IMG/VR virus record: IMGVR_UViG_3300020472_000092 | Span: 1 to 33,724 of that record | DNA from: a virus | Length of the DNA: 33,724 nt | Strand: one strand, 5' to 3' | In this document: positions 1 through 7,004 of the stretch, piece after piece | Layout: each line of letters begins with the position of its first letter | Position numbering within the stretch: position 1 is the stretch's first letter | The notes under the pieces: model-generated | Told to the model about the DNA's origin: nothing | Databases searched by the model: none | What the model saw: the letters and a program-made list of their open reading frames with translations, nothing else | Made by a program: the position numbers and the translations under genes

Positions 1-252
1 GGATTCTTAAAGAAATATGCAGAAATGAATTTAGTACCAGTTAGAGGTCAATATGGCAAATACTGGTTAAGTGGTGTCAAAGGATATGACATGATTGATG
101 GAAACAAATACTACAAACTAGATTTCAATGGCTGGGAAATGAGCATTGAATGTGTTGGTAGTTTCAATGCATTTGCAATGAAACCTTCAATAATCGATTG
201 GATTAAAGAAGGATTTGAAAAAAGAAAAAAGGAGTTAAATAGTGAAAAATAA
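1..252 (+). CDS. Hypothetical protein, probably 5'-truncated by the window
   Basis: The reading frame is open from base 1 and ends with TAA at 250-252. The first ATG is at 25, but no Shine-Dalgarno precedes it, so the gene probably begins upstream of the window. The visible part is about 84 residues, rich in Tyr, Gly and Trp in the middle and ending in a Lys/Glu-rich helix. It overlaps the next gene by 11 bases. I do not recognise the family. Confidence 0.6.
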   Translation, partial: GFLKKYAEMNLVPVRGQYGKYWLSGVKGYDMIDGNKYYKLDFNGWEMSIECVGSFNAFAMKPSIIDWIKEGFEKRKKELNSEK

Positions 253-583
253 AGTAGAATTAGAGAAAGTAATCAAGGGATTAGAGGATAAATCTGATAA
301 TCTTGATTCTGCAATCTCTTTAGTCAATTCAGCGACTAGAGATATTAAGTACAACGATGTACCTTCTGATATTTACCTTAAAGTACAAGGTTATGCAGAA
401 GAGTATGGTATCAAAGAAGATGACCTAGAGTGGAAAATCAAAGAAGTTCGTGAATGTGTGAACAAATTAGAATCTGCAATCTATGACTTGGTTGAACCCT
501 TTGAAGATAAGAAAAGGGATATCGACAATGAGAAAGATGAAGTAGAGTGGGATTTGGAAGAACTCTTAGCAGAGAACATTTGA
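242..583 (+). CDS. Small acidic coiled-coil protein, unknown function
   Basis: A 113-residue protein starting at a GTG (242). A good GGAG at 231-234 with 7 bases of spacing decides this start. It is Glu/Lys/Asp-rich with heptad-like spacing over most of its length, so I expect a largely alpha-helical coiled coil. It has no membrane segment and no motif I can name. Its stop codon lies inside the -35 box of the downstream promoter. Confidence 0.65.
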   Translation: MKNKVELEKVIKGLEDKSDNLDSAISLVNSATRDIKYNDVPSDIYLKVQGYAEEYGIKEDDLEWKIKEVRECVNKLESAIYDLVEPFEDKKRDIDNEKDEVEWDLEELLAENI

Positions 584-609
584 CACATGGGTGCATTTTT
601 TTGTATAAT
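580..609 (+). promoter_or_regulatory. Sigma70-type early promoter
   Basis: TTGACA at 580-585 and TATAAT at 604-609 are separated by 18 bp, both perfect hexamers. Predicted start is near 616, just ahead of the gene at 633. The stop codon of the upstream gene (581-583) is embedded in the -35 box. The same 18-bp architecture recurs elsewhere in the window, so this looks like the phage early promoter class recognised by host RNA polymerase. Confidence 0.8.
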
Positions 610-632
610 GGATACATAACTTGGAGAAACGA

Positions 633-1118
633 ATGAAATTAGTAATACAAACCCAATACCTAGAAAATTACAATTGTGATAATCCTGGCGAGGGTAATGA
701 TTACTGGAAACCTAAAGGTGGTTCCACTTATGTGGTTGAAAATGTTGACCCTAGAGATGCACGAATTCGTATCGTGCCTGAGATTAAGAAATTAATTGAG
801 TATGATGATGTTATGTCTAAGGAATACATCATTGATATAGATGTTGTCGAAGACGACAAAGAAGTTTGCGAAGAGTGGGAAGCACCAGTTATCTTTGAAG
901 AGAACTTTGCAGTTGGTCGTGGTTGGCAATGTAAGAAACTTGGTAGTCCTTTAATGTATGAACATACATTTGGGATTAACAGACAAAAAGAATTTTGGAT
1001 TCCTACCTTAGAAGGTGGTAGGGAAGAAGGTTCATACAAATCTGAGTATGAACTTGATAATGGACAATGGGTAGATAATAAAACTGCCTGTGAGTATAGG
1101 GACAATTTAGCAGCATAG
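633..1118 (+). CDS. Conserved hypothetical protein
   Basis: A 161-residue protein starting MKLVIQTQYLENY. I chose ATG 633 because GGAG at 623-626 fits it; the TTG at 621 would sit on that ribosome site. It is first in line after a strong sigma70-type promoter, so early expression is likely. It is acidic in the middle (VVEDDKEVCEEWE) with several Trp/Tyr/Gly motifs. This kind of protein is familiar from marine T4-like phages, but I know no function. Confidence 0.7.
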   Translation: MKLVIQTQYLENYNCDNPGEGNDYWKPKGGSTYVVENVDPRDARIRIVPEIKKLIEYDDVMSKEYIIDIDVVEDDKEVCEEWEAPVIFEENFAVGRGWQCKKLGSPLMYEHTFGINRQKEFWIPTLEGGREEGSYKSEYELDNGQWVDNKTACEYRDNLAA

Positions 1119-1128
1119 GGAGAGAATT

Positions 1129-1302
1129 ATGGCAGGAATTATAACAGAAAATTGGAAGGATGTAAGAATCAAAGAGATTAACAATATGGGATATCTTTCT
1201 GATGATTCACATCCATGTTTCGATGAAGTTATGGCAATTTATGAAAGTAACGCAGAAACATATAAAGAGTTTATAAAGGAGTTCAAGAGTTTGAATAATT
1301 AA
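1129..1302 (+). CDS. 57-residue hypothetical protein
   Basis: ATG at 1129 is preceded by GGGAGAG at 1118-1124, and the ORF ends at TAA 1300-1302. The protein starts MAGIITENWKDVRIKEI, is soluble in character and has a charged helical C-terminus (TYKEFIKEFKSLNN). It is 10 bases downstream of the previous gene and probably co-transcribed with it. Function unknown. Confidence 0.6.
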   Translation: MAGIITENWKDVRIKEINNMGYLSDDSHPCFDEVMAIYESNAETYKEFIKEFKSLNN

Positions 1303-1307
1303 GTAAC

Positions 1308-1417
1308 GAGGATTGCATGTCAACATGGCAGTTGTAAATTGGATTATTCCTAAAGGTGCTGGTTGACAGATGGGTTTAACTCTCTCCTTCCCTATCATCA
1401 ATCGACATGCAATCCTC
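1308..1417. ncRNA. Long hairpin element: 14-bp perfect inverted repeat around an 82-nt loop
   Basis: GAGGATTGCATGTC (1308-1321) is perfectly complementary to GACATGCAATCCTC (1404-1417). The 82-nt interior can form extra short pairings, for instance GATGGG at 1369 with CCCTATC near 1390. No convincing ORF lies between 1303 and 1437; the longest plus-strand start gives only a 13-codon peptide (ATG 1325). I infer a structured RNA or an RNA-processing/regulatory hairpin inside an early operon. It is not a tRNA and has no T-tract for termination. Confidence 0.45.
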
Positions 1418-1437
1418 ACCTAATTTGGAGTAAGAGT

Positions 1438-1527
1438 ATGAAATTATTAGCAATGAAAATTTTAGTGGGAATAATGATAATCGATGAGTTTATTTTTGTT
1501 CTATTAATTGCACTTGGTATATTATGA
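1438..1527 (+). CDS. 29-residue single-span membrane peptide
   Basis: ATG 1438 follows TTTGGAGT with ideal spacing, and the ORF ends TGA 1525-1527. The product is almost entirely hydrophobic after its first residues (MKLLAMKILVGIMIIDEF, then FVLLIALGIL), so it should be one transmembrane helix. Its stop overlaps the next start as ATGA, which points to translational coupling. Role unknown; tiny membrane peptides like this often target host membrane functions, but that is only inference. Confidence 0.55.
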   Translation: MKLLAMKILVGIMIIDEFIFVLLIALGIL

Positions 1528-1715
1528 GTTTAACATATCTAAAAGAGATAACAGATTGGGGAGACCAAAAAGTTCCCAATCATACTTACATCTTTAATGA
1601 ACAGAATCAGAATGTAGGTTATATCAAGACAGGAACAAAAGAAGAAATCTTTTATGGAAAACCATCTAAGTTGTTTTCCAAGTCAAGAAGGAAATTTATC
1701 AAACTAAAAAGATGA
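1524..1715 (+). CDS. 63-residue basic hypothetical protein
   Basis: Starts with ATG 1524 in an ATGA overlap with the membrane peptide upstream and ends in another ATGA overlap downstream. The C-terminus is strongly basic (FSKSRRKFIKLKR), suggesting nucleic-acid binding; the N-terminal half (LTYLKEITDWGDQ) has the look of a small conserved phage fold. I do not recognise a family. Confidence 0.6.
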   Translation: MSLTYLKEITDWGDQKVPNHTYIFNEQNQNVGYIKTGTKEEIFYGKPSKLFSKSRRKFIKLKR

Positions 1716-1843
1716 CAAAGAAAAGAGTGCCAAGAGCAAAAAGAGAAGTGGTTAATTCCCTCTCAAAAAAAGAGACAAAAAAGAACAAGAAACTCTCAAA
1801 TAAGAGAGTACGAAGAGTCAACTTATTAGGAGAAAATTTATGA
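1712..1843 (+). CDS. 43-residue Lys/Arg-rich protein
   Basis: ATG 1712 to TGA 1841-1843. About 40 percent of residues are Lys or Arg (MTKKRVPRAKREVVN at the start). Both ends overlap neighbours by 4 bases (ATGA), and TTAGGAG near its 3' end supplies the ribosome site of the next gene. The composition suggests DNA or RNA binding. The tight coupling on both sides is the main evidence that it is translated. Confidence 0.55.
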   Translation: MTKKRVPRAKREVVNSLSKKETKKNKKLSNKRVRRVNLLGENL

Positions 1844-2037
1844 TGAGTGAAGTTGCACCAGTGAATGGTGTTGAAAAGGTAGAAAGATTTTTTATCTACC
1901 TCGATATTCTGCGTGAAAGTGGATTAATGAATATGTTCGGTGCCCCAAAGGTACTGGAAGAAGAGTTTGGTTTATCTAGAGAGATGGCCATTGATGTGTT
2001 TCAACAATGGACGAAGACTTATGAAGAACGACACTAA
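1840..2037 (+). CDS. 65-residue hypothetical protein
   Basis: ATG 1840 lies just after TTAGGAG (1826-1832) and overlaps the upstream stop. The protein is helical, with MFGAPKVLEEEFGLSREMA resembling a small helix-turn-helix-like or recruitment helix pair, but that is weak. Its last 17 bases overlap the next coding region. Function unknown. Confidence 0.6.
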   Translation: MMSEVAPVNGVEKVERFFIYLDILRESGLMNMFGAPKVLEEEFGLSREMAIDVFQQWTKTYEERH

Positions 2038-2332
2038 AATAGGTGAATTCAAAAAGGAAGAACTAGAAAATTCCAAAAGGATTTTTAAATCTGCAACACC
2101 AAAATATACCTTAGACTGGTATATTAAATGGATTGCATCTGCATTTGTGTTGATGGCAATGTCCCTAAGAGGTATTGTAGGATTAGAAACATATGATTTG
2201 GTTCTATCAATTATGGGTGTTTCCCTATGGTTGGTAGTCTCTTTATTGTGGAAAGATAGGGCATTAATAATACTAAATGGAGTAGGATTATTGTTCTTAA
2301 TCAAGAATTTGATAGTTGCATTGGTGGTTTAA
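2021..2332 (+). CDS. Small integral membrane protein, three predicted helices
   Basis: The frame is open from 1940, but the part before ATG 2021 only shadows the upstream gene, so I start at MKNDTKIGEF. The 103-residue protein has a charged N-terminus, then the motif PKYTLDWYIKWIAS, followed by hydrophobic stretches at about residues 43-55, 64-80 and 83-102. I recall similar proteins with the TLDWYIKW motif in T4-like marine phages, without a function. It overlaps both the upstream and the downstream reading frames slightly. Confidence 0.6.
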   Translation: MKNDTKIGEFKKEELENSKRIFKSATPKYTLDWYIKWIASAFVLMAMSLRGIVGLETYDLVLSIMGVSLWLVVSLLWKDRALIILNGVGLLFLIKNLIVALVV

Positions 2333-2381
2333 AAACTTAAAAGTGATAAATAAGATTCGACACTGTAAAAAAGAGGTGCCT

Positions 2382-2996
2382 ATGGATAAGGAATATAATA
2401 AATTTCCAGCACTTGTAATGTTTACGGCTGGTTTGATTCTTGCAGTAATAGTACATACGCATAATATCAAAACAGAGAATGAGATTCAAAACGAACAGAT
2501 TGAACGAATTGAAGAACATATAGAATTAGAGAAGATTAGGAGACAAGAAGAAATTGAACGACTTGCTCTAGAATCTTCTCAAGAAGAGGTTCGTTGTCTT
2601 GCAGAGAATATATACTGGGAGGCAAGGAATCAAGAAGAAGAAGGAAGAATTGCAGTCGCTCAAGTTACTCTTAATAGAGTATCAGACTCAAGATTTCCTA
2701 ACACCATTTGTGGTGTTGTAAAACAAACCAAATACTACCCTAGTGGTAGGATTGATTTGCATTCATGCCAGTTCTCGTGGTACTGTGACGGCAAGCCTGA
2801 CGAACCATATGAGAATGAAATGAATGCATGGAATGAATCACTTGCACTTGCAACTTCGGTTTTATTTGATAGACCAAGTGACAATACTAAAGGTGCATTG
2901 TGGTATCATTCAAAGAAAGTGAAACCATTTTGGAGTGATGTGTATCATCAAGTGGCAATTCACCAAGACCATCTGTTTTATACAGATGATACTTAA
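2382..2996 (+). CDS. Membrane-anchored SleB/Hydrolase_2-type cell-wall hydrolase (endolysin candidate)
   Basis: A 204-residue protein. AAGAGG at 2371-2376 supports ATG 2382 rather than the upstream ATG 2316, which is inside the preceding gene. Residues 8-25 form a hydrophobic N-terminal helix, a signal anchor or SAR-like segment. Residues 28-66 form a Glu/Arg-rich helical stalk. Residues 70-204 match the Hydrolase_2 (SleB/CwlJ) family: CLAENIYWEARNQEEEGRIA with the presumed catalytic Glu at about 75 or 80, then VAQVTLNRV, and CQFSWYCDG. The family cleaves peptidoglycan. With its anchor it should act from the periplasmic side of the inner membrane, most likely in host lysis. gp5 in this phage has no lysozyme domain, so this is the clearest muralytic enzyme in the window. 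Confidence 0.8.
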   Translation: MDKEYNKFPALVMFTAGLILAVIVHTHNIKTENEIQNEQIERIEEHIELEKIRRQEEIERLALESSQEEVRCLAENIYWEARNQEEEGRIAVAQVTLNRVSDSRFPNTICGVVKQTKYYPSGRIDLHSCQFSWYCDGKPDEPYENEMNAWNESLALATSVLFDRPSDNTKGALWYHSKKVKPFWSDVYHQVAIHQDHLFYTDDT

Positions 2997-3013
2997 TTAA
3001 TAATTAATTTATT

Positions 3014-4126
3014 ATGGCTAGAAAACAAAAGACATTAGACGAAATCCATTATGGAGTTGAGCCAGACCATGAATCTGAATTAGATTTGCATGGATGTTTC
3101 AACTGGTATTCCTATATGTCCAAGAAAGAAGACCAAAGTAAATGGTTAGCAGATTGGATGGAACATAATGAATATAAATCAGAGTATGCCGAAAGGGTTA
3201 GAAAGTATTCTGAGTATATCCCTAATTCGACAGCTTCTCTTGCTCGTATGGAGATAAGAAATGTCCCTTGTATTACTGACCCAAACTTTCCTAAACCATT
3301 ACTCTTAGGTGGAAAGACTCCAGCAGAAAAGATTACACCACTAATTGATAAAATTTGCTCTGGTTTAGATGCAAAGAAAGATAAGAGAAAGTATGAACCT
3401 AAGAAACCATTTGTATCAATCCAAGAAAGGATACAGAACAAAGCAGATGTATTAAGTGGTGAGATTGACCATGCAATAGATGTTTGGTTAGATGATAAGA
3501 AATCTAATTTCAATACCTTTGCATATCTACAGGATGAAAAAGTATCTGGCCCAGTTGCACTAAAGATTGGAGATATCTTTAAACCTAATCTTGATGAGAT
3601 TATGGAAGCACTAGAGGGAACTGACCCACAACTAAAAGAAGGATATTCATTTCTTACAAAACCACAACTAAAAAAGTTTAAACAATTCCATGAAGATATT
3701 ATCACTGGAATACAGAAATATGCAGAAGGTAAATCGAAGAGAAAACCAAGAAGGAAAAAAATATATTCTGCGGAACAGCAAATTAAGAACCTAAAGTACA
3801 AGTGGAGTGATGCAGACTACCAACTAACATCACTTGACCCTACAGCAATTGTAGGTGTTATGGAACTATGGACATTCAATACCAAGACCAAAGAGGTTAC
3901 TAGATACCTTGCATTAGATAGAGGTGGTATTACAGTTAAAGGAACAACATTACAGAACTTTAAAGGAACCACTAAGAAGATAGGAAACAGGACAGAATAT
4001 TTCCTTGACAGAATCCTAAAAGGTGGTAAAATAGTATTAAGTAAAGTAATAGATGAAATAAATACAAATTCATCTAAACCTACAGGAAGAATAAACCAAC
4101 ACACTATATTATTGAAAGTGAACTAA
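3014..4126 (+). CDS. Conserved T4-like marine phage protein, unknown function
   Basis: A 370-residue soluble protein. There is no Shine-Dalgarno before ATG 3014; the upstream bases are only A and T. The middle is rich in Lys, with a basic linker around residues 238-252 (KSKRKPRRKKIYSAEQQ). The C-terminal 100 residues look beta-rich (VMELWTFNTKTKEVTRYL). Its stop directly abuts the ATG of RNase H, so the two are probably co-expressed. That suggests a DNA-metabolism role, but only from context. Confidence 0.6.
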   Translation: MARKQKTLDEIHYGVEPDHESELDLHGCFNWYSYMSKKEDQSKWLADWMEHNEYKSEYAERVRKYSEYIPNSTASLARMEIRNVPCITDPNFPKPLLLGGKTPAEKITPLIDKICSGLDAKKDKRKYEPKKPFVSIQERIQNKADVLSGEIDHAIDVWLDDKKSNFNTFAYLQDEKVSGPVALKIGDIFKPNLDEIMEALEGTDPQLKEGYSFLTKPQLKKFKQFHEDIITGIQKYAEGKSKRKPRRKKIYSAEQQIKNLKYKWSDADYQLTSLDPTAIVGVMELWTFNTKTKEVTRYLALDRGGITVKGTTLQNFKGTTKKIGNRTEYFLDRILKGGKIVLSKVIDEINTNSSKPTGRINQHTILLKVN

Positions 4127-4972
4127 ATGATACTAATTGACTTGACTCAAGTGATGATTGCATCACTTATGGCTCAGACTAGGGGTGGAAAAGACCCAAT
4201 CTCTGAGGAACTCGTAAGACATATTTGTCTTAAATCCATTGCAAACTACAGGAAACAATATACTAATAAGTATGGAGAGGTAACTCTTTGTGCTGATTCC
4301 TTACACTATTGGAGAAAGGATTTCTATCCTTTATACAAAGCACATAGAAAGAAAGGTAGGGATGAATCATCTTTAGATTGGAATCTAGTATTTGAATGTC
4401 TTAACAAAGTTAGGGATGAACTAAGAGATAACTTCCCATACAAGTATCTCAATGTATATGGGTGTGAAGCAGATGATGTGATTGGTGTTCTTTGTGAAAG
4501 GTATGGTGAGTCAGAAAACATTATGATTATCAGTGGTGATAAAGACTTTCAGCAACTACAAAGATATAGTAAAGTTGCACAATATTCACCAATAACACGA
4601 AAGAAAATCACACTAAATAAAGATGAGGCACAAGAATATCTTGAAAACCATATTATAAGTGGTGACAAAGGGGATGGTATTCCCAATGTATTGTCTCAAG
4701 ATGATTGTATAGTAGAAGGTATAAGACAAAGACCTATTTCTAAAAAGAAACGAGGTATTCTATTAGACCCATTGGTTGCAAAAGACCAAGAGGTTGAAAG
4801 GAACTTTAATAGGAATAGAACATTAATAGATTTGACCTATATACCTAAACAATATAAAGATGCAATTCTAACTGAGTTCTTTGAATTCAGTCCACAACCA
4901 AGAAGTGGTCTACTCAACTACTTCATTAAAAACAGGTTGATGGAATTGCAAGAACATATCGGAGATTTTTGA
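4127..4972 (+). CDS. rnh: Ribonuclease H, T4 Rnh-like 5'-3' (FEN-1 family) nuclease
   Basis: A 281-residue homolog of T4 RNase H, which removes RNA primers and adjacent DNA from lagging-strand fragments. The acidic metal-binding residues are visible: Asp5 in MILIDLTQ, Asp57 in LCADS, the cluster CEADD at 113-117, the pair in ISGDKDF at 135-141, and the helix-hairpin signature SGDKGDGIPN near 178-187. The length is close to T4 Rnh (305). ATG 4127 immediately follows the upstream stop. Neighbouring replication genes (32, 59, 33) lie a few kb away. Confidence 0.92.
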   Translation: MILIDLTQVMIASLMAQTRGGKDPISEELVRHICLKSIANYRKQYTNKYGEVTLCADSLHYWRKDFYPLYKAHRKKGRDESSLDWNLVFECLNKVRDELRDNFPYKYLNVYGCEADDVIGVLCERYGESENIMIISGDKDFQQLQRYSKVAQYSPITRKKITLNKDEAQEYLENHIISGDKGDGIPNVLSQDDCIVEGIRQRPISKKKRGILLDPLVAKDQEVERNFNRNRTLIDLTYIPKQYKDAILTEFFEFSPQPRSGLLNYFIKNRLMELQEHIGDF

Positions 4973-4974
4973 TT

Positions 4975-5769
4975 ATGGCAAAAAGAGGAAGAGGAAGACC
5001 TAAAGGTTCCTTAAATAAAAAAACTTTAGAGAAGAAAGCTGCAAAGACTATCGATGAACAGATGGCTGAAGCAGTAGAAATACCCATAGAGGGTTATGAT
5101 GCAAATGGTTCTCCAGTTGTAGACCAGAGTGAATCTCAAAAACTACAAGATGAGTTAGAACCAATTCAAGAGGGTTCTGTTAAAGAGAAGATTCTTCAAG
5201 GCCCAGATACAGAACATGACGAAAGTGATGATTTGGAACAGGCAAAAAGGATAGCAGATATCCCAGCTGAAGAAGAAGGTTTGGTTCAAGGAAAACCTAA
5301 GAAGTGGACTGCTGATACCTTACCAAGAAACCCAAGTATTGTAGAAATACTTAAGGGTGTTAACTCATTAAGAGGTAAGAAAGACCAGATTGCACAACTA
5401 TCCCAGTTTACTGGTAGAGCAGATGTAGTTTATTGTTTAAAAGCTGCATTTGATGATAGAGTTCAATTCACTTTACCAGATGGTTTACCAGATAATTTTA
5501 CTATCGGTGACCCAGATACACCAGCAGGTGCAATGGATATGGCACCAGAAAGACTCATTCGTGTTTATAAAAGAATGCAGTATTGGGTAGAAGGTGGTTC
5601 TGGACAAGCAAAACCAGCTAAGAGAGAAGAGATTTTCTTGGATACTCTTAGGTCTTTAGAGAAATCTGAAGCAGAATTTTTAAATGAGATTAGACATAAA
5701 AGAATGCCGTTTAAGAACATCACAAAAGAAGTTTGTGAAGCAGCAGGGTTTAATCTAACACCTCAATAA
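4975..5769 (+). CDS. AT-hook protein with DUF6433-like C-terminal domain
   Basis: I prefer ATG 4975, with GGAG at 4961-4964, over the in-frame TTG at 4969; this gives 264 residues. The N-terminus carries an AT-hook (KRGRGRPKGSLNKK), which binds the minor groove of AT-rich DNA. Residues 20-110 are acidic and probably disordered. The C-terminal 150 residues contain the motif CLKAAFDDRVQFTLPDGLP, which I associate with DUF6433 proteins of T4-like phages. Function unknown; the hook implies DNA contact. Confidence 0.7.
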   Translation: MAKRGRGRPKGSLNKKTLEKKAAKTIDEQMAEAVEIPIEGYDANGSPVVDQSESQKLQDELEPIQEGSVKEKILQGPDTEHDESDDLEQAKRIADIPAEEEGLVQGKPKKWTADTLPRNPSIVEILKGVNSLRGKKDQIAQLSQFTGRADVVYCLKAAFDDRVQFTLPDGLPDNFTIGDPDTPAGAMDMAPERLIRVYKRMQYWVEGGSGQAKPAKREEIFLDTLRSLEKSEAEFLNEIRHKRMPFKNITKEVCEAAGFNLTPQ

Positions 5770-5770
5770 G

Positions 5771-5778
5771 TATAAATA
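5771..5778 (+). promoter_or_regulatory. T4-type late promoter (leaderless arrangement)
   Basis: Exact TATAAATA followed by CTAAT and then the ATG at 5784. In T4 the box spans about -13 to -6, which places the start on the A of the ATG. No Shine-Dalgarno is present between promoter and gene. Confidence 0.8.
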
Positions 5779-5783
5779 CTAAT

Positions 5784-6089
5784 ATGGAATCAACAAATAA
5801 ACTAGGGGTAACAGATACAGAGAGAAGTATAACTTACGATAGGGATGGTGTAAATACCATTGCAGAAGTAAGACACTTCGACCCAATCTATGGTCTAGTT
5901 AAATTGTTTGACCCAAAGAATAATGAGGTAATAGAATTTCTTTATGATAAGAATTCTTCTACTTGGAGAGTGCCAGGCAAAGGTTGGTCATGTATCAATC
6001 CAGACTGGGAAGTTCCAGTAGAGAAACAGGTGGATGTGGGCAGTACAAGTCCTAATCCAGTAAGTAGATTCCCATCTAGTCCTTTATAG
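5784..6089 (+). CDS. 101-residue hypothetical protein, late-expressed
   Basis: Starts at ATG 5784, exactly where transcription from the adjacent TATAAATA box should begin, so a leaderless late mRNA is predicted. The sequence is beta-rich (HFDPIYGLVKLFDPKNNEVI, then WRVPGKGWSCINPDWEVP) with a Pro/Ser tail, reminiscent of a small virion or wedge-associated domain. I do not recognise it. Late expression suggests an assembly or structural role. Confidence 0.6.
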   Translation: MESTNKLGVTDTERSITYDRDGVNTIAEVRHFDPIYGLVKLFDPKNNEVIEFLYDKNSSTWRVPGKGWSCINPDWEVPVEKQVDVGSTSPNPVSRFPSSPL

Positions 6090-6272
6090 GATTATGGGGT
6101 TATAATTTATGATGAGTAAGTGACTATAAACCAACTTGAAAGATTAAGGGGGTGATTTCAACTGTCGTTATGAGGTTTTTAATTTCAACCAGTTGGGATA
6201 GTAAGGAGTCAATTATATCATTCGTGGATACGATACTATACCCAGTATCCACACCTATAATATGGAGTTATT
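6090..6272 (+). promoter_or_regulatory. Structured 5' leader with two inverted repeats
   Basis: This 183-nt gap has no ORF. It contains a TATAAT at 6101-6106 without a clear -35 box. A long-range helix is possible: CCAACT+TGAAA (6131-6141) with TTTCA+AGTTGG (6183-6187 and 6191-6196), with a 3-nt bulge. A perfect 8-bp repeat GTGGATAC (6224-6231)/GTATCCAC (6245-6252) follows. It overlaps an alternative pairing GATACT (6232-6237)/AGTATC (6244-6249). The GGAG ribosome site of the next gene is just downstream (about 6263). I infer a leader with possible regulatory folding. Confidence 0.45.
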
Positions 6273-6581
6273 ATGGCTGAAGAGCAAAAAGCGATGCAAC
6301 TTAGATTTATAAATCTTCAAGATTTTACATCTATGATTGCAGTTATTGACACTGTTGCAGGCAGAGGTGCATTCAAGGCTGAGGAATTTAGTGCAGTCGG
6401 TAATCTTAGAGATAAGATACTAGCAGAATCTCAACATCAGAGTCAATTGTTACAGGAAGCAAAAGGTGCTACCACAACTACTGAGTATGGTGGGTCTTCA
6501 ACAATAGATGAAGATGAACTAATACAATCAGAATTAGATGTACCTAAAGCTGACAGGAAACATTCAAAAAGGAAGAAATAA
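6273..6581 (+). CDS. 102-residue hypothetical protein
   Basis: ATG 6273 follows ATGGAGTTATT. The first 60 residues (LRFINLQDFTSMIAVIDTVAGRGAF...) look like a compact helical domain of a type common in T4-like cyanophages, followed by a Gln/Thr/Ser linker and a basic end (PKADRKHSKRKK). It lies downstream of a structured leader and 3 bases upstream of the next gene. Function unknown. Confidence 0.65.
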   Translation: MAEEQKAMQLRFINLQDFTSMIAVIDTVAGRGAFKAEEFSAVGNLRDKILAESQHQSQLLQEAKGATTTTEYGGSSTIDEDELIQSELDVPKADRKHSKRKK

Positions 6582-6584
6582 GAT

Positions 6585-7001
6585 ATGGCAGATTTAGATT
6601 TCGGTTTTACAGCAGTAGACCAAGATGAACTGGTAACTAAGACTGGGGAATCAGCTGCAATCCAAGAGAAGATTGCAGAAGACCTTAAGAAAGTTGCAGA
6701 GTCTTCTGGTTCTGGTGCTAGTTCAAAACAATTAGAGGAACTTGATAGTAAAGTAGATGTACTTACTAAAGTTGTCTCATCTGCACTTGATGAACTAGAT
6801 GATGCTAAAACATCGATGGGTAGTTCAACAGATGTTGCAGTATCTAAATTAAAGTCAAGTCTTGCAGAAGCAGAAGAACTTATCCTACCACTTCTCTATA
6901 AACTTATGGAGAATGAGGATAAAGAATATATCTATTGGCCTAATAGAAAAGCAATCATCACTCAACAGGTCGATAGAGTTAAGAAGATAACAAGGGGTTA
7001 G
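6585..7001 (+). CDS. Conserved helical hypothetical protein
   Basis: A 138-residue acidic protein. Residues 22-95 form a likely coiled coil (heptads of Leu/Val, Ser/Gly loop near 42-47), followed by a conserved C-terminus YIYWPNRKAIITQQVDRV that I recall at the end of proteins in many marine T4-like genomes. AAGATATGG upstream gives a weak ribosome site. It is likely co-transcribed with both neighbours. No function known. Confidence 0.65.
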   Translation: MADLDFGFTAVDQDELVTKTGESAAIQEKIAEDLKKVAESSGSGASSKQLEELDSKVDVLTKVVSSALDELDDAKTSMGSSTDVAVSKLKSSLAEAEELILPLLYKLMENEDKEYIYWPNRKAIITQQVDRVKKITRG

Positions 7002-7004
7002 AAG

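Noticed and set aside
1308-1417. tRNA-like or terminator interpretation of the long inverted repeat
   Set aside because: No cloverleaf arms, no CCA end and no T-run after the stem.
1207-1419. 70-residue minus-strand ORF
   Set aside because: GTG start, overlaps the 57-residue plus-strand gene and the 14-bp inverted repeat; no ribosome site of quality.
3112-3801. 229-residue minus-strand ORF inside the 370-residue gene
   Set aside because: Ser/Phe/Cys-rich shadow of a well-formed plus-strand gene, without promoter or ribosome site.
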